Source of the DNA: Mytilus edulis
Lineage: Eukaryota; Mollusca; Bivalvia; Mytilida; Mytilidae
DNA length: 64,000 bases
Direction: 5' to 3'
NCBI RefSeq assembly: GCF_963676685.1
Contig: NC_092351.1
Location: 38,058,733 to 38,122,732 of the forward strand
The notes beneath the pieces are model-generated. The model was given only the letters and a program-made list of their open reading frames with translations. It searched no databases and was not told the DNA's origin. This document shows positions 45,553 to 58,034 of this stretch, piece after piece. The position numbers and the translations under genes are program-made. Within the stretch, counting starts at the first letter, position 1, and every line of letters begins with the position of its first letter.

Positions 45553-45669
45553 GGTTATGGTGAGACATTAGATTGTGAGGCTGATTTGCCACTTCACGCT
45601 AACAAATGGTCATCAAACGGCTATAAATTTAATTGGTCAAATGCAGTTTGCCCTCAGACACATTTATGA
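45553..45669 (+). other. Possible orphan exon or relic (weak)
   Basis: After AGCCACAG a short frame reads GYGETLDCEADLPLHANKW, then SSNGYKFNWSNAVCPQ and a stop. The C-x(n)-W-x(n)-W-x(n)-C pattern recalls a decayed half of an extracellular module, but it is only ~38 codons, has no partner exon and matches no motif well. Confidence 0.2.
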
Positions 45670-46114
45670 TATCAGGATTTTATCAGGATTTTTCATCTTT
45701 AATAATATTTGTAGTCAATTTGACGATGGAAGCTTTAGTTACGATATATGATATAATATGGAACCGTTGTTTCATTTTTTACAAATGTTAATTTAAATGT
45801 AATCGTAAAAATACGAGAACTCCAATTTATGTGGAGAAAAAATGGCGAAGTCGTAAAAATATTGATATCATATCATGTATAAAAATCAGAAACTATTTTA
45901 ACGGTATTAAATGTGAATTAATAATGTATCATGTCAAACCATTAGCATAAAAGTAAAAAAAAAATACTACAAAATTTAATTTCTGCTGTTAATGTTATTG
46001 CTTTGCCAAATAATAATAAACTATTAAACAAATTAAATAAAACGTAATATAAAATGTTAAGAATGCTACCCTTTGTCACATGCAGTGCACGTAAATGATG
46101 CACCTAGTGTTTGC

Positions 46115-46168
46115 AAAATTATCGGACAAAAAGCAAAAGCGGACAAAAAGCAAATTGCGGACAAAAAG
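46115..46168 (+). repeat. Short CGGACAAAAAGC tandem repeat
   Basis: Three copies of CGGACAAAAAGC spaced by 3-6 nt. They dominate the short frame at 46111, which I do not call as a gene. Confidence 0.7.
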
Positions 46169-46432
46169 CATCGTATCACCCGCGCAATGCATGCCCTCAT
46201 GAAAAAAAACCCAGATCAAAATTAAAAACATTAACTGTATATACTGATTCTAAACAAATATTTAATGATCTCGTATTTTTCTTCAAAGCATATTTATGAT
46301 TTATGAGTTTGTGTATTACTGCTGAAATTTATCTCTTCGACTTGTGAGTTTTGAATTATATTCCAGATTTTTGTAAGAAAGGTAAAGAAAATAACACGGG
46401 AAAACTCCTTAACCCCATCTTCGCTAGCCAAG

Positions 46433-46490
46433 GGTTACGATCCACTTCCCTCCTCTCCAGGAGATGAGTGAAGAGAAGTGGATCGTAACC
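46433..46490. repeat. Short hairpin
   Basis: Exact 16-bp arms GGTTACGATCCACTTC and GAAGTGGATCGTAACC around a 26-nt loop. No T-tract or gene end is beside it; it is taken as a small structured repeat. Confidence 0.8.
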
Positions 46491-46989
46491 GTTCATACTT
46501 TGCCAAAACATAGTATCTATTGATATGTGTTGAAAAATGTAAAAAAAATGATAGGTCATCGCGCATTTTCTCAAGCTATAGGACGTGACAAAATGACACA
46601 TTTTGTATGGATTATACAGGAAAAAACACCATTTTGTGATTAGAAACAAGTGTGGACACATATGAGTGTGGATAGTATGGTTGGATGTTTGACAGTGTCT
46701 TATGACAAAAGGAGTTCTATGTTTTTCCTATATGGTGTTATTAGTTGTGTTGCACGATGACAAACAATCTGAGCATTAGGAGTGTTGTTTATTTATTATT
46801 TAGTATTTATGTTCAAGACGGGCATGGAAGAGACATTAATTGCATTAGTTACCAAATGATTATGATAGAATATGTTCCACATCTTTGATTTTGGATACAT
46901 TTTGTAGCTAGGAGAGCAACACATAATACATTTTTCTAGGTTCATATTTTCATGTGTTTTTTTTTTGTAAATGGGAGATGATATCTAGA

Positions 46990-47275
46990 TTTGAGAACAT
47001 GATATAAGGAGCCTGTAATTCAGTGGTTGTCGTTTGTTTATGTGTTACATATTCGTTTTCATTTATTTTTTGTACATAAATAAGGCTGTTAGTCTTCCTG
47101 TTTAAATTGTTTTAAATTGTCATTTCAGGGCCTTTTATAGATGATTATGCGGAATTGGCTTTGCTCACTGTTGATGGCCTTACGGTGACCTGTAGTTGTT
47201 AATTTCTGTGTCATTTTGGTCTCTTGTGGAGCATTATCTCATTGGCAATCATACCACATCTTTTTTTATATGTAT
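46990..47275 (+). repeat. Dispersed repeat family B (SINE-like)
   Basis: Core blocks are GGAGCCTGTAATTCAGTGGT, GTCATTTCAGGGCCTTTTAT, GTCATTTTGGTCTCTTGTGG and TCATTGGCAATCATACCACA. Other copies in the window: about 7990-8130, 29155-29410, 29895-29970, 60885-61160, 62060-62310, and partial minus copies near 16690-16830 and 59500-59560. I could not make out convincing A and B boxes, so a tRNA-derived SINE is not demonstrated. Confidence 0.65.
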
Positions 47276-47279
47276 TTGC

Positions 47280-48980
47280 TTACTATTTGTATGGTTCTAT
47301 TTATATTACTTTGTGGAAGATCGTCAGTATCATTAGTAAAAAAAAATGTTAAAAGGTCGAATTGTTCCTCAGATTAGAATACATTTATAGGTTTTTAGTA
47401 ATGACAATGCCTGACAAGATGCTAGGGGCTAGATGAGATAGGAAGTAAACTTCTGTGCTGATTTTTATCAATTCTTTAATAATATTTCCTCCAAAGCTGG
47501 TCGAAGCAAAAAAAAATTGACAAATATGAAAATGATTTCACCAAAAGAACTTTTTTGAGCATGCTTTAAAGACTCAAAACTGCTCCAAAAGTAATCTAAT
47601 AGAATTTCAAGCATGTCAAGTGGATATTATCAACATCTACTTGATAAGTCTTAATATGTCTAAATATCTAAAAAGTTATAGTATTCAAAAGGTATTGCAA
47701 AATTATTCTCTTTTCATTTTTGTTTGTTATATAGATACAAATATAAGTGATACATGTACCACAAATACATATACAGTATTTGTTGTGGTATGAAAGTGTA
47801 GTAATTAACATTTACTGTTACAATGTTAATTCACACAAATTTATTAGAAATAAACAATTGAATGAAAAATGTTGAACATGTACAATGAAACATAGTTTTA
47901 GAAATCAATTAGGCCAGATAGGCCTTAAAATTTTGTTTAAACATAATCGAATGACCATTTACACTCAGGACCAAGTCATCAGTAGGCAGTACAGATGCAT
48001 TAAAACAACCTAGCATCATATTGCTAGTAGCGGGAGTAGCATTGTCGGGTAAATTTGTTCTTTTTATAAAATTTGGTCAAAGGACATATAATGGTTTGGT
48101 TCAAATCGATATATGCTTTTTATCTCCCTATTACTTACATTGAAGAAAGAGGTGATACTACTTTGACAAATCCTTGTACATGAGAGTTGTCTGTCAAATC
48201 TTTATTTCACAAAGAATGAATTGCATAACAATGAACTGAGCTCAAAGCAAAGTACTTAAATAATACACTTAGACAAAGAGCTAAATCCAGTGATATACTT
48301 TGTACTGGCTGCAGGTTCTTCATGAACATCCATTGACCAAAACCATATCTCAATAAAATGCCATACTACATGGTTGGATCAGAAGTCCTGAAAAAGACAT
48401 GTTTTTTTTTTTATCGTATTTTAAGTATGCACAGGTTAAAACTTTCTTGTGGTATAATCATTCAGTATCTAGCAACTATCAATTTGCTTCATGCACAAAT
48501 TGATATAGGTTGAGCGCTCCTCTGTTGGAAATAAGAACACACCTCCTGGCTCCACCTAATTTAAGTCAACTGATGAAGAAACATTCAAAACTATAAAATG
48601 TTATCCAAGACTTTTCAGTGTCTATTTACCATTGCCACTGAAACAGTGACGTATTTGTACACATATATACATGCAAGACTAAAATTTTAAAGTACTACAT
48701 ATATAAGACCAAAACTGATATTCGGTCTTTACTACATCTTCATTCCCCAAGTCATTTTCAAATTTTCCAAATTTAGCTATATTTAAGCTAACTACTCCTC
48801 ACACACATGTATTTCTACACATGAGTATCGTAAGATATTTGCCAGTGAGCCGCAATGAATATTTTTAGCGAGTGAGCCTAGCTAATGAGATAAAATGAAT
48901 CAAATTGTGTACTCAGTCAGAGTTGTTGATATTTTAAGGTATCTTTACAAAGAAAACCTGCAAATCTCAGTGGCAATTCA
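47280..48980. other. Intergenic, nothing identified
   Basis: AT-rich, with no frame above ~60 codons and no repeat matched within the window. Confidence 0.5.
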
Positions 48981-48982
48981 GC

Positions 48983-49195
48983 ACTTTTCATAAAGGGGTG
49001 GCCTCTGACTTTCCAAAGAGCTGCCCACTCCTGTCAAGCTTTGATGATTTCCTATATAATCAACTAAATTTTTCCCACCAATAGGAGGATCTAGGGGGCA
49101 GACCCCTCCCCCCCCCCCTTTTCGTTGGAAAAATTTTGTTGATTATATAGGGAATCACTGAAGCATGACTGGAGTGGGCCCCACCTTATGAAAAG
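48983..49195. repeat. Imperfect fold-back of ~213 bp
   Basis: CTTTTCATAAAGGGGTGG, CACTCCTGTCAAGC and CCTATATAATCAAC on the left pair with GTTGATTATATAGG, GCATGACTGGAGTG and CCACCTTATGAAAAG on the right. The centre carries a long C-run (49108-49120). Confidence 0.75.
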
Positions 49196-49529
49196 TTCTG
49201 GATCCGCCACTGCCACCCCCTGGGTCTGTCTATGCATCTGTTTATGGTTCTGCGTAATAGTACCAACACTGTTTTTTTTCCACCTTCCTTACTTGGCCCT
49301 AGACAGTTGCTTATCTGGTCAAGGTTCTATCACTAGCTATTTTAGACTAGAGATTTCATGCGTACAAATTAAACCGGACCTCAAACGCATGTACTACAGA
49401 CGAAAAGAGACAAATAATTTTATATATAACCTCGAGTTTACTTCGACTACTGATATGCAAACCAAAAAACAGACACAAAAATATCATAAAATAGCGATTG
49501 AAAGATTGATTGCACTTTGAATGTATAGT

Positions 49530-51030
49530 TCAGACTGAGACACGTGTTACATGAGGAGCTGGTTTGTTTACAAATAATAATGTCACGTGATCACTCACTG
49601 ACGTCACAATTTGCATCGATCTTGCAGTACACTAGACAGTTCGCTCAAACAGTACCCATTATCATGCAACGCAAATGTGATTGGTTATCAAATAATACAG
49701 AAATAATGCATGTTTATTTTTAGAAGAAATTAGTTCATCAAAAAATTAGATTTTCACTTTTGACATGAATAGGTCGGGTTGACATTTCTGTCATCGGGGA
49801 TAATATTGAGATAAATGGGATTAAACTGACTGTCAAAGATGTCTAGAGAAGCACATCTGGAGAACTTTAACATAAATAAGCCATACTTACCAAAATTACT
49901 CTATATTAATAAACCCTATGTCAGTGAAATTTCACAATGATTACGATAAACAATTTTGATACTGACGATGATGCTGGTCACGGTTAAATTGGTGCAAAAA
50001 ATATTCTTACTCCTATTGCTTTATGTAATAAAGTTTGTATAGAATTGAATTTGACTGAAGTTCAGCATACAAAAAAACCTGGATATGCAGAAGCATGACA
50101 ATATATTACTGATAAAGTGTGTATATATTTTTGTTAACGAAGTTGCCTGTATACAGCTGTACTTCACTTGAGCTAAAGGATATCTCTATTTGTGAATCGG
50201 TTTATTAACCCTTTGAACCCAGGGTCGAAGTTGAAGATGTTAACATATTAACGGAAATTGTTTGGGTTGCTTTTACATCATTGAGGCGACCTATTTTCAT
50301 TGCGGGGTTTCACATATTTCAAATGGAATTATAGAAAAAATAGAATGTTGTTAGCAGAATTAAAACAGAAAATGATGAACACTTGATTATTTTTAGCAAT
50401 ACAGAAATTGGATTGAGGGTCTGTGTATTCACATTATTTGTAAAACTCTCCTCAATTATTCCTGTGAAGCGTGTGCTTTATATCGAGGCTTGCTATGCTT
50501 TACATCGGCACCACAGTGCTTCAACCAATCAGGAAATGTTTATTTTGGGCAATCGACCTATTCTAACTCAGTTTTTTGCACATTTTAATCCAAATTATAG
50601 AAAAATGGAATATTGTTAGTACATATAAAATAGAAAATGATGAATACTTTTAGTTAAAGATGAATTGGATGGGGGTTTCTGTGTATTTACATTATTTGTA
50701 CAACTCTCCTTACTGATGCCATATTTTGGAATTTCCGTGACCTACATGTAAATGGTTTGCGAAAATTAATATTTTTATATAGTATAGTAATTGACCTTCA
50801 AAAAGTAAATCGGTTCGATTGAAGTATTATACGGCGGCTTCACTGTTGTGCCTTTAAAATACACCTATACTGCACGTACAAACTATGCTAGAGGAAAAAC
50901 GATGATTTTCCAGTGTTATTTTCAACCCTTTTCAGATGCATAAAGCATTATATTTAGGACTTTTTGGAAATGCCCTTAAATTGTATGAAGATCAAGAATA
51001 ACTGTATTTACCAATTTCATTCACAAATTA
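49530..51030. other. Intergenic, nothing identified
   Basis: A ~250-bp stretch is loosely duplicated (AATGATGAACACTTGATTAT, GTGTATTCACATTATTTGTA near 50370-50450 against 50635-50710). No gene. Confidence 0.4.
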
Positions 51031-51227
51031 TTTCTAGATCGGGTTTGTTGTGACGCCTCCGGGTGTGGGAGCTTCTCCCTGCATTGAAGACCCATTGGTG
51101 GCCTTCAGCTGTTGTCTCCTCTATGGTCGGGTTGTAATGGGTCTTTCCCGCATAAGCAATTTCACACAGCAAAATATAATGAACATGTTTACTTTTATAT
51201 AAGTTTCTTTAATAAGGAAGTTTATTA

Positions 51228-51850
51228 GTAAATTGAGTTGTTTTCGCATCACTAAAGTAATTACATGTAACGAACTAACATAGGTCCAAGTAATGTGCAG
51301 TGGCTGATCCAGGGGAGGGTTTTCAGTTGGAACCGCCCCTATTTTGGGGTGATCAATGCATTTGAATGGGCACATGGTTGGACCCCCCTTTTCACAAAAT
51401 GGCTGGATCCACCACTGATGTGTTTCAGTTTAGATTAGAGTAACTGAGACAGATCCAACCATTTTTTTAAAAGGGGGGCCTCACCCAGGATAAGCAGAGG
51501 CGGATTTAGTAATTTTTCAAAAAGGGGGACCTAATGTAAATTGAGTTTTTTCGCATCACTCACTAAATAACATAGGTCCGAGTAGTGTGCAGTGGCAGAT
51601 CCAGTAGTAGGGTTCCCGGTTGGAATCGCCCCTTTTGTGGGGTGATCAATGCATTTAAAGGGGACATGGTTGGACCCCCCTTTCAAAATGGCTCGATCTG
51701 CCATTAATGTGTTTCGGTTCTGACTTGACTAGCTGAGACAGATTCAGCCATTTTTAAAAGGGGATCCTAACCCAGGATAAAGGGTCAGTTCCAACTGATA
51801 TCCCTATCCAAATGAATTGATCGTCAACAAAAAAGGGAGGTTCAACCTCC
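51228..51850. repeat. Two tandem copies of a ~300-bp repeat
   Basis: Copies at about 51228-51500 and 51536-51850 share AAATTGAGTT-TTTTCGCATCA, GTGCAGTGGC-GATCCAG, GGGGTGATCAATGCATTT, CATGGTTGGACCCCCC and CCCAGGATAA. Related GGATCCGCCACTG ends occur at 49200 and 51880. Each copy also contains weak internal inverted symmetry around the C- and G-runs. Confidence 0.7.
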
Positions 51851-52446
51851 GGAATCCCCCCTCCCCTAGATCCGCCACTGACCAGAGACTTAATGTGTAC
51901 AAACCTGACGTAAAATTATGTACTATTGAATAATAAATAATATCACATTACCTCCAAAAATCACATGTTTCAATAATCCAAAAACGATGTTTATGTAAGA
52001 AGTTCCCGCGCAAATGTCATGTGTTACCGAAACGGGACGGGAAACACACAAAAGAATTGTAGGTGCATGTTGTCATTCGCATTCCGATTAATTTACACAG
52101 TTCAATAAAATATATATGTTAACATTATCTATATTGGTTTTGAATTTAGTTACTAGATCAGAAAAATGATTTGTTTCTCGCAGACAACACAAAATAATAT
52201 ACATATTAACTCGACACTTAATCTAAACATCCCTACAACAAAATGGGACGACCAAACAGATTTCCTAATTTTGATAAAGGTGAAATATGTAGAATAAGAA
52301 TTGTGCACTCTGGAATAAGATCATAAATAAAGCCCTATATAGAGTGTAAACAAAAAAAATAATGTATGAAATCATTGTTTATTACATCTGCTTGCATAAT
52401 AATATTGAAGTTGAAACTAACAACGATCACGTGTATCCTGTCAACC

Positions 52447-53337
52447 CACAGGCACTTGTTTCTATCCATACGAAGGTCGACTATCCATATAAATAGAAGA
52501 AGGTGGCTAACGAAATTTTTTTTAGGTCACGACAGTCTCCGCTTGGGACGCTTTTTCTACCCTTCAACTTAATGCTAAAAATCCCTACCTTATATGAATC
52601 GATTCAGTGAATATTTTCCTTTAACACTAAACTAATTTCATAATCCCCACAGTGTTCCTCTTCACGGTAATCTACTCTCAATTCACTAAACCATGTCCAA
52701 AAGTTCAACTACCATCTTTCCAATGTATCTACTTCCGGTTGACATCGCAGTAAATTTATTTTGTTTTCATTGACTCAGTTTCTTTCCCCTAATTCTGATA
52801 CGTTTTTTACCTCCAAAATAAAAGATCGATGAAATTCTTTAGAGTTACCATATACATTCGGAATTCTCTAGTATTATCGAATTCATTCAAATTAGTTTCT
52901 GACTTTCTGATTTTTTTAATAACAACAATAAATGTACTTATTTCGGTGCAATTTCATCTTTAAAAATATATTGATAATGAAAATAATAAACTGGTAATTT
53001 TACAGAATCATTTCGTTTTTAAAAAGATAGCATTCTGCCCACAACCGGAAGTAGATACATTGGAAAGATGGTAGTTGAACTTTTGGACATGGTTTAGTGA
53101 ATTGAGAGTAGATTACCGTGAAGAGGAACACTGTGGGGATTATGAAGTTAGTTTAGTGTTAAAGGAAAATATTCACTGAATCGATTCATATAAGGTAGGG
53201 ATTTTTAGCTTTAAGTTGAAGGGTAGAAAAAGCGTCCCAAGCGGAGACTGTCGTGACCTAAAAAAAATTTCGTTAGCCACCTTCTTCTATTTATATGGAT
53301 AGTCGACCTTCGTATGGATAGAAACAAGTGCCTGTGT
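52447..53337. repeat. Long near-perfect inverted repeat (two ~295-bp arms, ~300-bp spacer)
   Basis: The left arm (52447-52741) begins CACAGGCACTTGTTTCTATC and ends GATACATT-type sequence at CTTCCGGTT. The right arm (53042-53337) is its reverse complement with only a few differences by eye (for example AACTAATTTC against AACTAACTTC, and AATGCTAAAA against AAAGCTAAAA). The spacer is AT-rich and non-coding. No protein frame fits, so it resembles a fold-back or MITE-type element and could form a hairpin if transcribed. Confidence 0.88.
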
Positions 53338-53519
53338 GTCAACCCCTGAAAAACATAATATTGTCTTCTTGACTACTTCCGCAAACCGTGGTCTGGTAAA
53401 ATGATATATTGTTATAGTGTATGTTAATAAAAACAACGTATGGAACAATTGAATAACAATGTCAACTACAAATTTGTTTTGTATATAGAACATCTTTATA
53501 ATAAAAAAAGGTATCAAAT

Positions 53520-55240
53520 GTATATTGCTTTGAATGCACTCGGAAGCTATAGTAATGACAAAAGTTTTAACTAAAGCAATCTGGGAATTAATTACGGATT
53601 TGATTAGACGTATAAGCAGTTAGGTTGTTAGAGAGATATTTATGATTTATATGTTACATGTATTGCATTTAGTTAAAATGTTTTCATTATTGGCAATGCA
53701 AATAAAATTTGGTGATACATGTTAGAGCGTCCTGACTTATGATATAACTCAAACGTATTCACGATACTCTTGTGATTGTTACAATTTTGGACAACAATGT
53801 ATTGTTTTTTTAATTTTAAATCAAATACTGCTTATGCTTCTGTTAAAAGTAAATCCTATAAAATCTGTAATAATATTTTTTTGTCATTCATACAGAGGCG
53901 GTTGAGTATTCATATAACATCTACACGAAGATATTGTTCTCTGAACATTTTGAAACTTTAATATTATTTCTATTCAACTTTTGCTAAGAAAACTCTATCA
54001 TCTCGCGCATTTCCCGTCTCCAACTTTCAGACAAGTTGGCATTGGAAAAGATGCAATAGTAAATTGATACGTTCGCCAACAAAGGTCGCGTATCGTTTTA
54101 GGCATAGCCTTCTTGAGTTCAATCAAGAATACTTTAAAGATGAATCTGTTATCGACCATTATACTCGTTCTTCTGATTCATAGCGTTTAATATTGTCATT
54201 TTTTCATCTTCTCCAATTTACCTTTGATTTTAAAGCATTTTGTTATACTGTTATACTATATACCTTATTCACACGCATTTCGACTATAATTTACAAACAA
54301 AATACTAACACGTGTTGCAGTATCTTAATATTAAAGACCTAAACATGTCCAAGTATCCTTTCATATATGGAGTAATCCAATCTGGGAGTCAGAGTTAGTT
54401 ACCAACTACTTGTCTTGAAGGTGATGTCAGATTAGATCAGATATATATACTTAATAAAATTCGGATCATCTACATGTGTAAATTAATACAGAAGTCTCTT
54501 TCTTCTTGCAAAATTATTCAAAGTATACGATATTGCTCAACTCCACTAGTATAATGAGTATTACTCATTCGAAACTTCTGCCTCACATTTTGACTAACTC
54601 CCAGATAGAAATTGACAAAAACAATGTTTGACAACTATCATTTTTCAATCAAATAGATGATTTTGGTTTACCAACTGTGAACTCTCTATTTATATGTAGT
54701 AATCTCTCATAAGCGCTGGTATATGCAGTATAAAATGATAAACTCATCATAGATACCAGGATTGAAATTTTATATTTATGCCAGACGCGCGTTTCGTTTC
54801 GTCTACAAAAGACTCATCTGACGCTCGAATAAAAAATGTTAAAAAGGCCAAATAAAGTACGAAGTTGAAGAGCGTTGAGGACCAAAATGCGTCCGAAGTT
54901 AATTTCTAGATTTATATTCATACAGAACGGCCAGACGAAAACATGTGTAGCCAAGGATGTATTAGTACAAACATGTTAATCCTAAGTTGATTGATATTTC
55001 CCAATGCTCGTGTTTGCTATCACCATTTCTATGATAGAGGCTGTTCCTTTAGAGGGAGCTATTGAATCAAGAGCACCTATTGGAAAAATGAAGCCACCCC
55101 TTCAGAACAATTACAAAAGCTTTTTTGTTTTGTTGACTCTTATGAAATATCTTAGTCACAGCTGATTAGAGATATGTTCTAATAGTTAAGCCATAATCTG
55201 GCCTCTTTTCCTCAATTGTGACTTCTTTGAAAGAGATTTG
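53520..55240. other. Intergenic, mostly unidentified
   Basis: Contains a minus-strand family D piece at 54730-54910 (CCAGACGCGCGTTTCGTTTC, AAGACTCATCTGACGCTCGA). The rest is AT-rich. A short stretch at 54055-54180 (CGTATCGTTTTAGGCATAGC) could be a coding relic, but its frames are short. Confidence 0.4.
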
Positions 55241-55720
55241 TCAAAGAAAGAAGATACCAGATGGGCAGTCAGACTCATAAATCGGAAATAAACTGACAAC
55301 GCCATGGCTAAAAAAGAAAAAGACAAAAATAGAAATAATAGTACACATGACACAACATAGAAAACTAAAGACTGAGCAAAACGAACGCTACCAACAACTG
55401 GGGTGATCTCAGGTCCTCCTGAAAGGTTAGAAGAAAAATCTCAAAAATACTGAACTCCGAGGAGAATTCAAAACGGAAAGTTTCATCTAATGGCAAAATT
55501 AAAAGCTTAAACACATCAAGTGAATGGATCACAACTGTCATAATTCTGACTTGGTTCAGGCATTCTGTTATATAGAAGACCCTGCTCCACATGTAGCACC
55601 CGTCGTGTTGATCATGTTATTGAAACCCGGTAAATAATTCGGTAGGTCATGAAGTTGTACGTAACCTAACAACACGACGGATGTCACATCTGAAGCACGG
55701 TCTACATACCCTTCCGTGTC
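55240..55720 (-). repeat. Dispersed repeat family A copy interrupted by an RT-tail insertion
   Basis: Minus-strand family A sequence (CTGACAACGCCATGGCTAAA at about 55292) runs to about 55430. It is interrupted by the RT tail block at 55435-55600 and resumes with CCACATGTAGCACCCGTCGT. The second piece also contains a partly inverted CACGACGGATGTCACATCTG end. Confidence 0.6.
55435..55600 (-). mobile_element. Terminal block of the RT-element tail, solo copy
   Basis: About 165 bp (AAAAATACTGAACTCCGAGG to GACTTGGTTCAGGCATTCTG) match the terminal tail block at 22240-22400 and 33640-33780. It is inserted inside another dispersed repeat (55240-55430 and 55590-55720), so the insertion order can be read. 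Confidence 0.55.
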
Positions 55721-56124
55721 ACATGAGATCACGAAGGGTTATGTTTTCTTAAAAAAAATTATGTATTGTTTTGCAATATTTTCGCCATTTTTTAATCCCA
55801 TTGTTACGTCGATCTCATTTCGATGTTCCTTTGGTATATTCCGCCTTTTTCCTTCTGCATGGATGGACTGTCATTTCTGTTTGGACTATACACATTTTGA
55901 ATAAATGTCAGTAAGGACTCTCTTAAAAGAAATTACCATGAATTTTAGTAAAGTTTTACTACAAATCATATTAAATGTAAAAAAGTAAAACAATTTTTTT
56001 AGAAGATTAAAACTATCAATCGAAAACTGTGAGAAATTATAAGTGTTTGTTAATGCAGAATAGAAGTCAAAAACTATGTAATAGACATGGTATAATTTTT
56101 TAAAAGAACGTTTCTGAAATTAAT

Positions 56125-56290
56125 CACTGTTTATGATGGGTTTCGTGTGCTTAGTCTTTAGTTTTCTATGTTGTGTCTTGTAAACTATTATTTGTCTTTT
56201 TGTCTAGAATCTTTTTTAGACATGGCGTTGTCAGTATATTTCCGATCTCTATGAGTTTGAATGTCCCTCTGGTATCTTGCGTCTGTCTGT
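56125..56290 (+). repeat. Dispersed repeat family A copy
   Basis: Plus-strand copy (TAGTTTTCTATGTTGTGTCT, ACATGGCGTTGTCAGTATAT, GAATGTCCCTCTGGTATCTT), directly upstream of the RT fragment at 56379. Confidence 0.7.
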
Positions 56291-56378
56291 CATACATACC
56301 CATATAGTTGTATTATATCGTCTTAGTTAACAATGACAGTTTTGTTGATAATTACGATATATACCTATATAGCAAAGA

Positions 56379-56810
56379 ATGCAAGCTTTACAGATGTTTG
56401 AATTTGATTTAAGTACTCGCATTTATCCCCCAGAACTAGAAATTAAAGAAACAACAGACACGGCTTCCTCCGCCTCATTTTTAGACCTATATCTCGAATT
56501 TGACTTACGCAGTTATCTCAGTACCAGAATCTATGACAAACGAGACGATTTTAATTTTGAAATTATAAATTCCCCCCACCTTAATAGCAATGTACCAACT
56601 TCACGTGCATATGGAATATATATTTCCCAACTTTTTCGATATTCAAGAGCTTGCAGCTCCTACTCAGACTTTCGTCATCAGTGTCTGAGTAGAAAGTTGA
56701 TGAACCAGGGGTATGTCAAAGAACGTCTCGTCCTTTTTCTAAAAAAGTTCATCAGAAGGTACCAAGACCTTTTTGATAAATATTCAACTAAATATCAACT
56801 TCACAAATAA
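56379..56810 (+). pseudogene. Reverse transcriptase C-terminal fragment
   Basis: Open frame reading ELEIKETTDTASSASFLDLY, then LEFDLRSYLSTRIYDKRDDF, YGIYISQLFRYSRACSSYS, LMNQGYVKERLVLFLKKFI and RRYQDLFDKYSTKYQ to a stop at 56810. It matches the C-terminal half of the minus-strand copy at 34560-35450 closely, here without the frame break. The catalytic part is missing (5' truncation). Its 3' tail follows at 56811-57770. Confidence 0.8.
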
Positions 56811-57770
56811 TACATGATGGTCTTGATGTATAGATTCTGCGTACTGATGTTGTTTATCATCTTAAAAACGTGTTTTATTGTTTTTTCATTTATCTTTGTT
56901 CTATTGTTAATATTACTTTTACTGTTGGATTATTTTATGTGATATCCATTTGGCGTGGCTCGGTACTTAAACATCCCGTCAATGTGGTTGTATTGTCTTT
57001 CATTTTTTGCTGGTGTGTTTTGTATATGCGACTTTTTGTATTTCTTTGGTTCTTATTACGTGACTCTGTACTTTAAAAGATCCCGTCAGTATGAAATTGT
57101 TCTATTTTATGTCATTATGATATATTTCTATTATGAATTACAAAATACGTTGAACTACAAACGTCAAAATTATTCAATCGCGTAGTGAAATGAACTATTT
57201 GTGGATTCTTATAAATTCTACACAACTTTTGTACTATTTTAAATCTCGGTCTATTTCTGAAATTAATTCTGACATACTTTTGATTTTTTTAACCTTGTAT
57301 GCTAACATTGTCTATGTGAAATTTTTTTAGTTGTTTATATATACATTAAACGACAAATATATGTGACGTATACAATTTTCTGACGTCAAACACGCGAATC
57401 AATGAATGTGTTTGTAGATAGATGTTTTTGTGTTCCGTTAAATTGTTCCTTTTAAAATTGTTACACGATGATGACTGCTGTACCCATATTTTGACTATTT
57501 TATTTATTATGTCTGTTTAGTTCACGCATCATTGTAAATATAACGGAATTTGATGGGACTGTCATCAAAATGAGCAGGATAGCGATATAAAATCAGGTTT
57601 AATCTATCATTTTCTACATTTGAAAATGCCTGTACCAAGTCAGGAATATGACAGTTCTTGTCCATTCGTTTTTGATGTGTTTTGTTATTTGAATTTGCAA
57701 TGTGATAATGGACTTTCCGATTAGATTTTCCTCTACGTTCAGTATTTTTGTGATTTTACTTTTTGTAGAT
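56811..57770 (+). mobile_element. 3' untranslated tail of the RT element at 56379
   Basis: Plus-strand counterpart of the tails at 33610-34560 and 22080-22840: a T-rich sequence ending in the block around 57600-57770 (GTACCAAGTCAGGAATATGA, then TTCAGTATTTTTGTGATTTT). The short open frames inside it (for example at 56870 and 56955) are not conserved as proteins and are rejected. Confidence 0.6.
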
Positions 57771-58034
57771 TCTAAACGTTTAATCACCGTAGAACCTGCA
57801 AATGTATGCAGTGTAAACATTTTGCCCATTTCGTATGAAAATATGTGAAAAGAAACTAAGACAAATATAATATTTGTTATCAAGAGTGTTTCGTTTTCCT
57901 TTAGTTCTTTCCACAAAACAAGTCAATTGCCCAATCCCTTTCACTTCATGTTGTTATTGCCCACTCCATTTTTTATTGCGAACTTGATTTTGTTATAATT
58001 ACGTTGACTGCATCGTTCAAGTCTAAAAATCGAT

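Noticed and set aside
56870-57185. Two open frames rich in Phe, Tyr and Leu
   Set aside because: They sit in the T-rich tail of the RT element, and the equivalent tails at 33610-34560 and 22080-22840 do not conserve them.
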